Below are positions 25,594-35,383 of a DNA stretch of 64,000 nucleotides, one piece after another. Source of the stretch: Galactobacillus timonensis (GTDB taxonomy: Bacteria; Bacillota_I; Bacilli_A; Erysipelotrichales; Erysipelotrichaceae); assembly GCF_900240265.1 (NCBI RefSeq), contig NZ_LT964739.1, forward strand, positions 613,948-677,947, read 5' to 3'. The stretch's first letter is position 1. Each line of letters starts with the position of its first letter. The notes beneath the pieces are model-generated. The model was not told the DNA's origin. It ran no database searches and was given only the letters and a program-made list of their open reading frames with translations. The position numbers and the translations under genes were made by a program.

Positions 25594-25601
25594 TATATAA
25601 T
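25594..25601 (+). promoter_or_regulatory. addB promoter implying a leaderless or near-leaderless transcript
   Basis: TGCTATATAAT places a -10 hexamer at 25594-25599 (extended, TG ahead) or 25596-25601. The addB ATG at 25608 lies at the distance where transcription should start, and there is no Shine-Dalgarno sequence upstream. Confidence 0.55.
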
Positions 25602-25607
25602 TTATCC

Positions 25608-28220
25608 ATGAAAACGATCATCTGTTCCAGCTACATTCAGCCTGCTTTGTATCATCAGCTTGCCAACGGCTCCGGCGGCGTCAGCGACGTCCGTCTGATT
25701 CCGCTGGGCGCACTGTTTCCCCATGCCGAAGAAGGCGACGCAAATGCCCTGCTATTGAAGGCACGCCGTCTGCTTCTCGAGCATCAGTCGCAGTTTCCGA
25801 TCTATCGCGACATGTTCTCCTATCCTGCCTTTGTCGAGGAACTGTTGACATTTGCCCGTTCGATCTGCCTCTATCAGATTGATCCCGCTGAACTGCCGGG
25901 GGATTCGGCAAGCGAAGCCGAACTTCGCACCATGCTCGCATTACTGGTGACGCTTGATCTCAGGGAGAAGGAAGTCGGCAAACAAAGAGAGGAAACCTAT
26001 CAGGAAATCCGCTCCATCCCCGATCTTTCCATCCATACAACGTTTGAATCCTCGATCTTCGACTACCGCTTTGAGAAACAGCTGATCATTGACGGCATCC
26101 CTGCCACAACCGTACGGCAGAGTGAACCGGCCACTGTCAGCCTGCGCGAAGCGGATCTTCCCCGCGAAGAACTGGAGGCGATCGTTCAGGATATCTGCCT
26201 CCACAATAAGCCGGCCAACATCATTCTTGTCAGCTACAGTGCCCAGTATCCTGTCCTGCGCCAGATCCTCTCCCGCTATCAGGTACCCTATACCAGTTTC
26301 AAGGAACCGGAAACGATCCATGTCCCGCGGATCTACGGCTCTTTGGCTGAGCTTGCCCTGAAGAAGGATCTGACAAGCTTTCTTTATGCCCTGAAATCCG
26401 ATGCCTTCCCGCAGCGCTGCCCTCTGGATCTGCAGACCTGGCTCGCCAGCTCCATGTCAGAGCTTTCCTGCCCCGAGCCTGTACTTTCCGATCGCTTCCA
26501 TGATGCCAAAGCCGAAGAATTTTACGGCACACGGGCCAAAGACTATTTCGCCTCCATTCAGGATTCACTTGACCTGCTGTTGAACACAACTTCCCCAAAG
26601 GAGGCGTTGAGCGCCGCGTATCAGATCATCTGCCAGCATCCCATCATTCAAAACGCGGCAGATAGGGCGGCCGCCTTCGCTTTGTACAACACACTGCGCG
26701 AAGCCGGGCCGATGGCGGAAGACGAATCGTCTGCCCTCTTTCTCATCCACGCCATCGAACGCACCGGCGCACAATCATCCCACCGCCAGGGCAGCTTCGT
26801 AACCGTCACTGATCTTTCGCATCCTGTTGATGCGCAGGCACGCACCTACGTTGCCGGCTGCGCGGGATCTTCCTATCCGGGCTTTGAAGGCATGAAGGGT
26901 CTTTTCGATGAGGCGTATATTTCCAAGGTGTCCGGCTATCCGACGCTGAAGGAACGCCATGACGCCTACATCGACCAGCTCGACTGGATCAGACACAGCG
27001 CCAGCGAAGAACTGATCTGGTCCTATGCCTCGGAAGACTACGAAGGCCGCGAAGTGCAGCTCGCCTATGACGTTGAATCCATGTTTGAACGCGGCAGCGC
27101 AAAGAAGTGGAACGTTCTGCGTCTGGAACCGGTCAAAGAGCCGGAGCATCATCTGAGCAGCGAACTGATGCACAGTCTCATTCTGCGGGACGGTAAAATC
27201 TGCGGCTCCGTTTCCAGCATCGAGCGCTGGTTCAACTGCCCCTATTCCTGGTTCCTCGCCTACGGCATCCGCCTTGGCCAGAAGGAGCGCACTGCTCTTG
27301 ACCCCCGCTCCATCGGCACAATCGCCCACGCCGTACTGGAGCAGAGCGTCCAAACGTACGGCAAACAGTATGCCGCCCTTGGCAAAGCCTCCATCCGCAC
27401 CTGGATGGAACCGTTCTTCGATACCCTCAAGGCCATGTACCCGAATAGAAGCGGCATGATCTCTCTCACCATGGACCGGCTGACCCTGGCTCTGGAACAG
27501 GCGTTTCTGTTTCTGGAAGCCTATGAGCGCCACACATCGTTCCAGCCCGCATTTACGGAGCGTCACTTTGAAGAGGAGATCGTCGACGGTGTGAAGCTGA
27601 GGGGTATCTTTGATCGCATCGACACCAAGCCTCAAGGAGCCGAAGGCGAGGGATTAGTCCGCATCATCGACTACAAGAGCTCGATCAAGACACTGAGTGA
27701 AAACCAGTTCAAGGCCGGCCTGCAGCTGCAGCTGCCGACGTATCTTGTCGCCGTCGATGATGCGGGGTACGGCAGGCCTACCGCCACCTGGTACATGTCT
27801 CTCAAGAGCGCTCCCTTTACCATTCCGGCAGGTACCGTATCGCGCAATGTCTATACCGAAGTCATTCCGGACGAGGAATGGCTGAAGGCACAGTTCATCA
27901 AAAACCGCCGCCTCACGGGCTGGAACTGCGATGAAACCCACATCGTGGAACAGGACGATGACGGCTCGTTCATCAAGTCTCTCACCAAAGGACATGACTA
28001 TTCCGCGCTGCGGGACGATACGCTTTCCCTTTATTCGCTGTTTAGGGATGAGGTGCTGAAGGGAACGATCGATCTGAAGCCGATCGCAACCTCTTCTACG
28101 TCCAGTGCCTGCACCTATTGTCTGTTCCGCAGCATCTGCCGCTTCCATGGCGCCATGGGTAAACCGGTGCCTCTTGTCGGCAATGATTCGAACAATGAAG
28201 AAACGGAGGAAGACGCATGA
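25608..28220 (+). CDS. addB: AddB subunit of the AddAB helicase-nuclease
   Basis: An 870-residue exonuclease subunit for double-strand-break repair. The C-terminal PD-(D/E)XK nuclease has the Asp-x-Lys motif in IIDYKSSIK. Four cysteines, C544 (RWFNCPYSW), C835, C838 and C844 (CTYCLFRSIC), reproduce the C...C-x2-C-x5-C iron-sulfur signature of AddB. The N-terminus (TIICSSYIQPALYHQL) has no Walker A box, unlike B. subtilis AddB (about 1,170 residues), which makes it closer to RexB-like short forms. No ribosome binding site is seen; the promoter suggests a leaderless message. addA overlaps by four bases (ATGA). Confidence 0.88.
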   Translation: MKTIICSSYIQPALYHQLANGSGGVSDVRLIPLGALFPHAEEGDANALLLKARRLLLEHQSQFPIYRDMFSYPAFVEELLTFARSICLYQIDPAELPGDSASEAELRTMLALLVTLDLREKEVGKQREETYQEIRSIPDLSIHTTFESSIFDYRFEKQLIIDGIPATTVRQSEPATVSLREADLPREELEAIVQDICLHNKPANIILVSYSAQYPVLRQILSRYQVPYTSFKEPETIHVPRIYGSLAELALKKDLTSFLYALKSDAFPQRCPLDLQTWLASSMSELSCPEPVLSDRFHDAKAEEFYGTRAKDYFASIQDSLDLLLNTTSPKEALSAAYQIICQHPIIQNAADRAAAFALYNTLREAGPMAEDESSALFLIHAIERTGAQSSHRQGSFVTVTDLSHPVDAQARTYVAGCAGSSYPGFEGMKGLFDEAYISKVSGYPTLKERHDAYIDQLDWIRHSASEELIWSYASEDYEGREVQLAYDVESMFERGSAKKWNVLRLEPVKEPEHHLSSELMHSLILRDGKICGSVSSIERWFNCPYSWFLAYGIRLGQKERTALDPRSIGTIAHAVLEQSVQTYGKQYAALGKASIRTWMEPFFDTLKAMYPNRSGMISLTMDRLTLALEQAFLFLEAYERHTSFQPAFTERHFEEEIVDGVKLRGIFDRIDTKPQGAEGEGLVRIIDYKSSIKTLSENQFKAGLQLQLPTYLVAVDDAGYGRPTATWYMSLKSAPFTIPAGTVSRNVYTEVIPDEEWLKAQFIKNRRLTGWNCDETHIVEQDDDGSFIKSLTKGHDYSALRDDTLSLYSLFRDEVLKGTIDLKPIATSSTSSACTYCLFRSICRFHGAMGKPVPLVGNDSNNEETEEDA

Positions 28221-31200
28221 GCACACGCTTCGATAACGAACAGAAGGAAGCCATCAATGCGACCGGCACCAGCGTCCTGGTCAGCGCTTCCGCCGGTGCC
28301 GGCAAGACAGGTGTTCTTGTGGCACGTCTCATCAAGCGGTGTCTGGACGATAGGATTCCGATCAGCCGCATCCTTGCGATCACCTTTACCGAAGCCGCCG
28401 CTTCCGAGATGAAGAAGCGCCTCGCCGCCGGTCTCCATGATCGTGCCGCATCCGGCACTACGCAGGACGAGCTGAACTGGATCAATGACCAGCTCATCGC
28501 CCTCGATACAGCCAAGATCACAACGATCGACAGCTACTGCCTCTCGATCATTCAGAAATACTGCAACGTCATCGGCCTCGATCCGGCAACGGGTGAACAC
28601 ATTCTTTCCGGCGGCCAGGTGGAAGCCTACAAAAAGCAGGCCTTCGAAGATGCCGTCAACGCATATGAGAAGGACCATCACGATCTGTTGCTCGCGGTTC
28701 TTGAAACGATCTCCCCGCGTCCCGAAGACTACGACACCCTCTACGACGCCCTGGAGGAAATCGTCAGCCACGCTTCTGCCAGCGACGATGAAGCCGCCTG
28801 GTATGGCAAGGCCAAAGAAGCCGTAAAACCGGTCCGTACCTTCCGCCAACTTCCGGAAGGCATCAAAAAAGAGTATCTCGCCTCTTTTGATCTGCGCCTG
28901 CATACGATTGAAGATGCTCTGGTACAGATGAAGGAGCGCACCGCCGACAACAAAAAGCTTAAGACGGAACTGATTGATGCCAAGCTCGCCTGCACACGCA
29001 ACTGCGAAGCACTGCTGGAAGAGAGCAGCTGGGAGCCGTTCCGTCAGGGACTGATTGCCCTGGCCGAACAGAAGACACCGCCCCTGACCAAGGACGAGGT
29101 CTACACCGCCATCCGCAAGAACATGGATGCGGCCCTCAAAGCCTGTGTCCAGGATGCCTACAGCGAAGATGTTCTGGTCCAGGATGCCAACGAAGTCGGC
29201 CCCCTCATCGCCGGTCTGATCGATCTGGCGCAGCTCTATGAAGAACGCTTCCAGCAGCTCAAGCGCCGGGATGCGTGCATGGATTTCAGGGACATGGAAC
29301 ACTATGCCCTCGCTATCCTGAGAGCCAATAACGGCGAAACGGCAGCCGCCATCCGCGACACTCTCGATGAAATCATGGTCGATGAGTTCCAGGACACCAG
29401 CGTCCTGCAGAACACGATCATCGAAGCCATCGCCAGACCGGACAATGTCTTCCGCGTCGGCGATGTGAAGCAGTCCATCTACCGCTTCCGCCAGGCAAAG
29501 CCCGATCTGATGCGCTCCCTGATGAAGGATCCGGCCAACCGGTGCATCACTCTGCGTCACAACTACCGTTCCATGGCTTCGATCATCGAATTTACCAACC
29601 GCCTCTTTGTACGGGCCATGAATGTGCCCGGCCTCAAGGACAGCTATGGTGCCCTTGACACCGTCACACCCAACAGCGACCGTCAGAAGGAAGATCCGGT
29701 TCCTGTCGAATTCATCAACGTCACTGATGATCCGGAAGATGAACTGACTTCCAAACAGCTCAAGAGCACCTGGATCGCCTCGCGCATCCTCGAAGAAAAG
29801 CAGAACGATCCTTCCCTGAAGTTCTCCGACTTCTGTATCCTGACGCGGGGACACGCCGACAAGACGTATCTTCGCTCCGCCTTCGATGCGGCATCGATTC
29901 CCTATGACATTGATGCCCGGGAAGGCTTCTTCCAGTCCCGCATGGTACTGACGGTGACGGCGTTCTGCCGCGCCCTGAGCAATCCCTCCGACGCCATCGC
30001 CCTGACTTCGGTTCTTACGTCTTCGTTCTATTCCTTTACGGATGAAGAGCTTGCAAGAATGGTCATTGACGGCGGCAGTCTTGTGGAAGGCCTCAAAATG
30101 GATCATCCCGAAGTCATCGAAGAGCTCAACGAATTGCGTACCATCGCCGCCCGGGAAGGCATCGACCGCTTTCTCAGCGAGCTGGCACGTAGACATGATT
30201 TCCTCGAACGTCAGAGCCGCCAGGAACAGGCAAACTTCGACGCCCTCTTTGACAAAGTCATTGCCGGCGGCTTTACAACTCTGGCCGATCTTGTGGAGTA
30301 CATGAATTCCTCCGAAAACGAATCAAGCTCCCAGGCCATCTCCAAGGGCCGCGACGCCGACGTCGTAACGGTTACGACCATTCATCACTCCAAGGGACTG
30401 CAGTACAAGTTTGTATTCCTTTGGTCCACTTCACGCAACAGCTACCGCGACCGTTCGCAGCCGCTGATCGTGGATGATGAACTGTATGCCGGCATCAACC
30501 GGCTCGATACCAGATGGAGCGCACGCCGCCCCTCGGTCTACTTCACCGCCATCGCCAACAAGGGCAACCGCGAAGATCTCGAAGAATTTACGCGTCTTCT
30601 CTATGTCGCGATTACCCGTGCCGAAAAGCGTCTCATCATCGTCGATGCCGGTGTCAAAAAGCCGGATGCTTCGAGACCGGTTACGCTTTCGTTACTCAAT
30701 CAGCGCGGCGGCATGTCCGCTCTTATCCTTTCATGCATGATTGACAACGACATGCTCCGGTATGAAGAGATCGCCCCCGCCGACATTACCAACCGCGATT
30801 TCAAGCCCGAAGTCTATGCAGAGACACTGCCCCGCTATCAGGGAGAGGCCATCGAAGAAACGATCGACGGCACACCAAGCGGCCTGGAATACACCGTTCT
30901 GCCGACGCTTGATCTTGCGAAGGAATACCATACAGGCACAAACTATGGAACCCTGCTTCATGAATCGGTGGAAAAGCTGCCCAACCGCATGTGGACTGAA
31001 GACGATCTCAAAGATCTTGAAATCCCTGAAGCCGGAAAGAAGGCGATTCTTGCCTTCGGCAACAGTGACCTCTACCGGCAGGCTCTGCAGATGGAGATCC
31101 ACAAGGAGTTCCCGTTCTACTATGAAGAAGGAAACCGCACGATGCACGGTTCCATGGACTTTGTCGCCATCGGTGAAGACCATATTCTGCTGATTGACTT

Positions 31201-31360
31201 CAAGACGGATGCCAAGACTCCCGAAGCGATCCGCAAAGCCTACAGCGGCCAGCTCAACGCCTACCGCCACGCCCTGGAAGTTCTCTTCCACAGGCAGGTG
31301 GATGCCTATGCCTGGTCGTTTCATAACAACTGTTCCGTTATGATCGATCCCGAGCAGTGA
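28217..31360 (+). CDS. addA: AddA helicase-nuclease subunit
   Basis: A 1,047-residue UvrD-type helicase with a C-terminal nuclease domain. Walker A is SASAGAGKT (residues 23-31), Walker B/DExx is IMVDEFQDTS, motif III-IV is VGDVKQSIYRFRQA, motif V-VI includes TTIHHSKGLQYKFVF and LLYVAITRAEKRL. The nuclease motif is LLIDFKTDA near residue 995. With AddB it resects DNA ends for RecA loading. It is about 180 residues shorter than B. subtilis AddA. A terminator follows directly. Confidence 0.93.
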   Translation: MSTRFDNEQKEAINATGTSVLVSASAGAGKTGVLVARLIKRCLDDRIPISRILAITFTEAAASEMKKRLAAGLHDRAASGTTQDELNWINDQLIALDTAKITTIDSYCLSIIQKYCNVIGLDPATGEHILSGGQVEAYKKQAFEDAVNAYEKDHHDLLLAVLETISPRPEDYDTLYDALEEIVSHASASDDEAAWYGKAKEAVKPVRTFRQLPEGIKKEYLASFDLRLHTIEDALVQMKERTADNKKLKTELIDAKLACTRNCEALLEESSWEPFRQGLIALAEQKTPPLTKDEVYTAIRKNMDAALKACVQDAYSEDVLVQDANEVGPLIAGLIDLAQLYEERFQQLKRRDACMDFRDMEHYALAILRANNGETAAAIRDTLDEIMVDEFQDTSVLQNTIIEAIARPDNVFRVGDVKQSIYRFRQAKPDLMRSLMKDPANRCITLRHNYRSMASIIEFTNRLFVRAMNVPGLKDSYGALDTVTPNSDRQKEDPVPVEFINVTDDPEDELTSKQLKSTWIASRILEEKQNDPSLKFSDFCILTRGHADKTYLRSAFDAASIPYDIDAREGFFQSRMVLTVTAFCRALSNPSDAIALTSVLTSSFYSFTDEELARMVIDGGSLVEGLKMDHPEVIEELNELRTIAAREGIDRFLSELARRHDFLERQSRQEQANFDALFDKVIAGGFTTLADLVEYMNSSENESSSQAISKGRDADVVTVTTIHHSKGLQYKFVFLWSTSRNSYRDRSQPLIVDDELYAGINRLDTRWSARRPSVYFTAIANKGNREDLEEFTRLLYVAITRAEKRLIIVDAGVKKPDASRPVTLSLLNQRGGMSALILSCMIDNDMLRYEEIAPADITNRDFKPEVYAETLPRYQGEAIEETIDGTPSGLEYTVLPTLDLAKEYHTGTNYGTLLHESVEKLPNRMWTEDDLKDLEIPEAGKKAILAFGNSDLYRQALQMEIHKEFPFYYEEGNRTMHGSMDFVAIGEDHILLIDFKTDAKTPEAIRKAYSGQLNAYRHALEVLFHRQVDAYAWSFHNNCSVMIDPEQ

Positions 31361-31367
31361 TGAAAAC

Positions 31368-31396
31368 AGCCTCCTGAAACCGGGAGGCATTTTTTT
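31368..31396. terminator. terminator between addA and the convergent VWA gene
   Basis: GCCTCC (31369-31374) pairs with GGGAGGC (31382-31388) and is followed by seven T on the plus strand. The VWA gene stop codon touches the T-run. Confidence 0.85.
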
Positions 31397-33287
31397 AGAG
31401 AAGGCGGGCAATGATATTCAGAATCTGACCCGTCAGTTTTTCCAGATCGACACAGTCCACCAGGTTCGGATATATTTCCTTCAGATCCCCATACGTATCC
31501 CCATCATCCGAATCGTCGAGTGCGACGGCAATGATATCTGTGCCGCGCCGCGTAATCTTGCGGACCGCGTTGGCTGTATCCTTGGTTGAAACCGGATCAT
31601 AATAGTCATCATAGCCATGCGAAGGAAGACCGTCCGACAGTACGATAATGAGCTTCCTCTCCGCCTGGGACTTCTGGATCAGATACCTCTCCGCCCAGAA
31701 CAGGGCAAGCGCATCGCGGTTTTCCTCGTCGGCGGATATGTGCATCAAATTGTACTTTTCCTCAGGCCGCCCGTGGAAGTCGACGAGCACATTCGCCTCG
31801 ATCGCCGCCTCATCATGCGGCGCACGATGCTCGACAATCGCATGTTCAATGCCGGTACGGCTCAGCACCTCATGAAGAATGACGCTGGACTTCATCGCTG
31901 ACTCGATCCGCTCGCCATACATCGATCCCGATCCATCCACCAAGAGAAGCACCGCCATGTCCGGCACATCGATGCCTTCCACATTGCGATACCAGTAATG
32001 CCTGTGCGGATCGCCCAGACGGCTGGACGTAATTCCGTTTCCGAAGGCATAATTTTCTTCGCGCTCCGTTACCCGCGCCTTCAAAATCTGAACCAGACGC
32101 GACGCATAGGAACGGATATTGAGCTGATAGCGGTCAAAGATGTTCTGATACGCCCTGCGCATATCGAAATCGATCTTCGGATGTTTCTCTTTGATCTGAA
32201 TGTTTTTATGGATGACGGCGCAGTCATATTCCGTACCCTTACGGACGAATACCTGATCCGGCCGCCCGACGATCTTCATTCCGTTTATATCGGCCGCAAA
32301 CTGCTCTACCGCCTGATGCAGCTGGGCAAGGTTCTTCTCCCGATCATCCGGATCAAAGAGACGGCGGCTGACAGCCTGTTCCTTTCCCGTGCGTGAAGAG
32401 GAGAGCAGACTACCGGAAGAAGTGCTGTGCGTCTTTGTACCCCCGAGCATCCGTTCCGTTTCCCTGCCAATTGCAGTAACTGCCTTTTTCTCTTTCTCAT
32501 CCGCAAGATCCGGAATCAGAGGCTCAATGACCGTAAACACCTGACCCGTATAGTCGTAGCGCAATGAAGGAGAAGGAGCCATCGATCCCTTCAGAAACAG
32601 CGGCTTTGTCGCTTCGACATAGGACGCAATCTCTGCCCCGGGATCCCCCTGATCCAGCATCGGATACAGCAGAAAGCCCACCATATAGTCCAGGTAAGAT
32701 ATCAATGTACTGATCTTTTTACCTGTTTCATCATCGCTGTCTTCCTTCATTTTGGAAAAGTTTCGCTGCATCGTACCTTCATCTTCATGGGAAAGAAACA
32801 GCCGCGAAACACGTCCGAACTCAAGGTAGAAGGCCGTATTGTCATAGACCGAACTGCCGACAGCTTCAATGTAGGCATCCTCGATAATATTACCGATGGA
32901 TGCCATGACCTTCCGGCGGATTCTGGTATTGCACCGGGGGTCTCTTACAGCCGCAGACGGTATTTCGGTGTACAGAAGATGCAGACATTCATGAATGGTC
33001 TGTGCCCGCGTAATGATGCGCAGCGCATTCCACGTATCCGCAAGGATATATCCCGGCCAGCCAAGATATTCCGACGTCTTCTTCAGAGCCTGCGTATCGT
33101 AGTAAAGATTAGCCGCCGCCGGGTCCACCACGATGTTTCGTCCATCGGTAAAAGCCTGGTTCTCATTAATGAAAAAGAGACGAACCAGTTCATCTTCCGC
33201 AAATGTCTGAGCAAAGTTCTCCTCCAGACTCCGGTTGTAGTCGCACTGAAACTCCTTCAGTATTTTCGCCGCATCACAAGCGTTCAT
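31395..33287 (-). CDS. VWA-domain protein with an N-terminal metallopeptidase-like domain
   Basis: About 630 residues from the ATG at 33287 (a GTG at 33296 is also possible; neither has a good ribosome site, and translation is probably coupled to the overlapping gene upstream). The N-terminal half contains HECLH (residues 99-103) followed by NIIEDAYIE (about 133-141). This HExxH...ED arrangement is seen in the putative metallopeptidase domain that precedes VWA domains in CobT/NorD-like proteins. The C-terminal 190 residues are a von Willebrand A fold with an intact MIDAS: DGSGS (451-455), then a Thr/Asp-rich DGLPSHGYDD. Such proteins work with MoxR AAA+ ATPases, and one is encoded in the same operon. 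Confidence 0.78.
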   Translation of the reverse strand: MNACDAAKILKEFQCDYNRSLEENFAQTFAEDELVRLFFINENQAFTDGRNIVVDPAAANLYYDTQALKKTSEYLGWPGYILADTWNALRIITRAQTIHECLHLLYTEIPSAAVRDPRCNTRIRRKVMASIGNIIEDAYIEAVGSSVYDNTAFYLEFGRVSRLFLSHEDEGTMQRNFSKMKEDSDDETGKKISTLISYLDYMVGFLLYPMLDQGDPGAEIASYVEATKPLFLKGSMAPSPSLRYDYTGQVFTVIEPLIPDLADEKEKKAVTAIGRETERMLGGTKTHSTSSGSLLSSSRTGKEQAVSRRLFDPDDREKNLAQLHQAVEQFAADINGMKIVGRPDQVFVRKGTEYDCAVIHKNIQIKEKHPKIDFDMRRAYQNIFDRYQLNIRSYASRLVQILKARVTEREENYAFGNGITSSRLGDPHRHYWYRNVEGIDVPDMAVLLLVDGSGSMYGERIESAMKSSVILHEVLSRTGIEHAIVEHRAPHDEAAIEANVLVDFHGRPEEKYNLMHISADEENRDALALFWAERYLIQKSQAERKLIIVLSDGLPSHGYDDYYDPVSTKDTANAVRKITRRGTDIIAVALDDSDDGDTYGDLKEIYPNLVDCVDLEKLTGQILNIIARLL

Positions 33288-34638
33288 CCCGATCACTCTG
33301 TTCTTTCATTTTTTCTTCGATTTCCTTGATCATCGCTTCCGCCATCCCTGCGCGCATCTGACAAAAGCCAGGATGATCTCCCGTTTCCGATGCGGAAAGG
33401 TAATACTTCTCTGCCTGCGCAAAGTATTCCTTAGCGCGCTCGAGATCCTTTCCACAGCCGATTCCGTGCCTCAGCTCCACGCCAAGGCGGTAACAGGCAT
33501 CAGCGTACATGAGCGGTTGAGTAACGGGATTCGTACAGCCTTCCACAATCTGAAGAAGATCAAAGGACGCCTCTGGATCATGATGAACAAAATTTGACCA
33601 CCGGAACATATCGCTGCAGGAAATATAGCCGTCGATGTTTCCTAGAAGTGCCGCCTTAGAAAACCATAGATAGGCCTGTTCATGGTCCACCGGGATTTTC
33701 CTTTCTCCGGTCAGAAACCAGCTGCCAAGATAGTCTGCCGCTACCGGATCCCCTTCCTGCGCCGCCAGGCGTAGCAGCTGCACTGCTTTCGGATAATTTT
33801 TAGGGACACCGTTTCCATACCAGTACAGAAGGCCGCAATCCACCATTGCCCGATGATTTCCGGCCTGAATCGCCGTCTGATAATACCGCAGACCGCGTTC
33901 AACCAGCTCCGGTTCCACCTCTTCTGAACGGTCCGTAAAGAAGATGTAATCCGCAACCTGAACCATGGCCGGGATATCACCATCCTCTGCTTTATGAATC
34001 AGCGCTGGCGAGAAATTCTCATCCTCCGCCATCGCCGGCGCTGCCTGTATTCCCTTTTCCTCTAGGTCCCTGAGCCGCTGACGCACCGCCGTTTCAACAA
34101 TATCGTCACGCACTTCTTTGACCATATCCAGCGCATACCTGTACAGGGCTAAGGCAGTCCTCGGATCTTCCGCAACATAAAGGCCGTCGCGGTAGAAATC
34201 ACCGACACGGTACATCGCATGCGGATCCACCAGAATCGCAGCCTTGGAATAGTAGACATACGCGCCGCGCAGGTCCACGGCGCATCCCTCTCTTCCCTCC
34301 GCGAGCATGTCGGCATATTCAATCATCGCCTCTACATCATCATGATCCGCAGCCTGCTGAAGCAGTTCCATGGCTTTGTTGAAATCGCGGTGAATAAACC
34401 ATCCATACCTGTAGAGACTGGAAAGAACCTCCATCGCCCAGGTGCTGCCTTTCATGACATCGAGCTGCAGATTCTTGACTGCTAAATAATGACTTTCCTG
34501 CCGTGCATGCCGATCACCGTTTCGAAGAAGGCAGATGATTTGAGCCAGATCCGGATCTTCTTCCGCACTGTCATCCTGCTCTGACAACAGATTCAGAAAC
34601 TTCAGCCACGCCTGATCTTCGGCTGTGGTTTCAAGCAT
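33274..34638 (-). CDS. Sel1-repeat protein, 454 residues
   Basis: A chain of Sel1-like (SLR/TPR-like) helical repeats with the recurring pattern A-x2-YY-x-KAA...AMYRVGDFYRDGL and AVQLLRLAAQEGDPVAADYLG. No signal peptide, so probably a cytoplasmic scaffold. The C-terminal 240 residues align along their length with the neighbouring 245-residue Sel1 protein, and the N-terminal half has a further set of repeats, so the longer gene looks like a duplicated version. It overlaps both neighbours (8 and 14 bases) inside the MoxR-VWA operon, implying a complex with them. Confidence 0.8.
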   Translation of the reverse strand: MLETTAEDQAWLKFLNLLSEQDDSAEEDPDLAQIICLLRNGDRHARQESHYLAVKNLQLDVMKGSTWAMEVLSSLYRYGWFIHRDFNKAMELLQQAADHDDVEAMIEYADMLAEGREGCAVDLRGAYVYYSKAAILVDPHAMYRVGDFYRDGLYVAEDPRTALALYRYALDMVKEVRDDIVETAVRQRLRDLEEKGIQAAPAMAEDENFSPALIHKAEDGDIPAMVQVADYIFFTDRSEEVEPELVERGLRYYQTAIQAGNHRAMVDCGLLYWYGNGVPKNYPKAVQLLRLAAQEGDPVAADYLGSWFLTGERKIPVDHEQAYLWFSKAALLGNIDGYISCSDMFRWSNFVHHDPEASFDLLQIVEGCTNPVTQPLMYADACYRLGVELRHGIGCGKDLERAKEYFAQAEKYYLSASETGDHPGFCQMRAGMAEAMIKEIEEKMKEQSDRDERL

Positions 34639-35368
34639 CGGCTTTCATCTCCCGAATTACTTCATCCAGTTCCGCTTCAGCACGGGAAAGGACGTTATCC
34701 GTGAAACGGTCTCCGTTTTCCCGACGCTGCTTGAACCCATCGACCGCCTTAGCGAGATACACGCGTGCATCTGCGAGGTTCTTTGGCGTCCCCGTCCCAT
34801 AATGGAAACATGTCCCAAGGCGCCTGCACACATCGGGCCAGCCGTAGAGCGGCCGATCCTCTTCATCGAGAATCTGCATACAACTGCGGTAGAGGAGAAA
34901 GCCCGTGACCTGATCCTTCGGCACATAGAGGCCCTTCATAAAGAAGTCGCCGACTTTATACCAGGCCACATCATCCCCGAGCATAGCCGCCTTCGTAAAG
35001 TACATGTACGACTTTGCATAATCTACCGGCAGAGAGCCTCTGCCGTAGTAGTACATGTAGCCCATGTTGGAGATGGCCGGAACATTGCCCGCATCGGCAG
35101 CCTTCTTATAGCAGTAGACAGCTTTGTCAAAATCCTGATCCACATAAAGACCGTTGTAGTACACGGCACCAAGGTCCACCATCGCATCAGAATTCCCTGC
35201 CGCGGATGCCTTTTTCAGATAGTCGAGTCCACGCTGGAACCATTGAGGATCCATATCCGGATCGTAGGCTTCAAAAAACAGAAAATGTCCCAGTTCTGCC
35301 ATGGCACCTATATCGCCGCTATCTGCTTTTCTCATTGTTTCCTTCAGACTGTTTGTATCGTCCGTCAT
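34631..35368 (-). CDS. Sel1-repeat protein, 245 residues
   Basis: Sel1-like repeats (AMAELGHFLFFEAYD, AMVDLGAVYYNGLYVDQDF, AISNMGYMYYYGRGSLPVDY, VAWYKVGDFFMKGLYVP, RRLGTCFHYGTGTPKNL) occupy nearly the entire protein. It has no signal peptide. A good AAGGGGA site precedes the ATG, 15 bases after the AAA+ gene. It is paralogous to the C-terminal half of the next protein. Sel1 repeats bind protein partners; the obvious candidates are the AAA+ ATPase and VWA protein of the same operon. Confidence 0.8.
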   Translation of the reverse strand: MTDDTNSLKETMRKADSGDIGAMAELGHFLFFEAYDPDMDPQWFQRGLDYLKKASAAGNSDAMVDLGAVYYNGLYVDQDFDKAVYCYKKAADAGNVPAISNMGYMYYYGRGSLPVDYAKSYMYFTKAAMLGDDVAWYKVGDFFMKGLYVPKDQVTGFLLYRSCMQILDEEDRPLYGWPDVCRRLGTCFHYGTGTPKNLADARVYLAKAVDGFKQRRENGDRFTDNVLSRAEAELDEVIREMKADA

Positions 35369-35383
35369 GGTATTTCCCCTTCC

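Noticed and set aside
28115..30196. 693-codon open frame on the minus strand
   Set aside because: It lies antisense to addA, which has complete helicase motifs; the antisense product has no domain or ribosome site.
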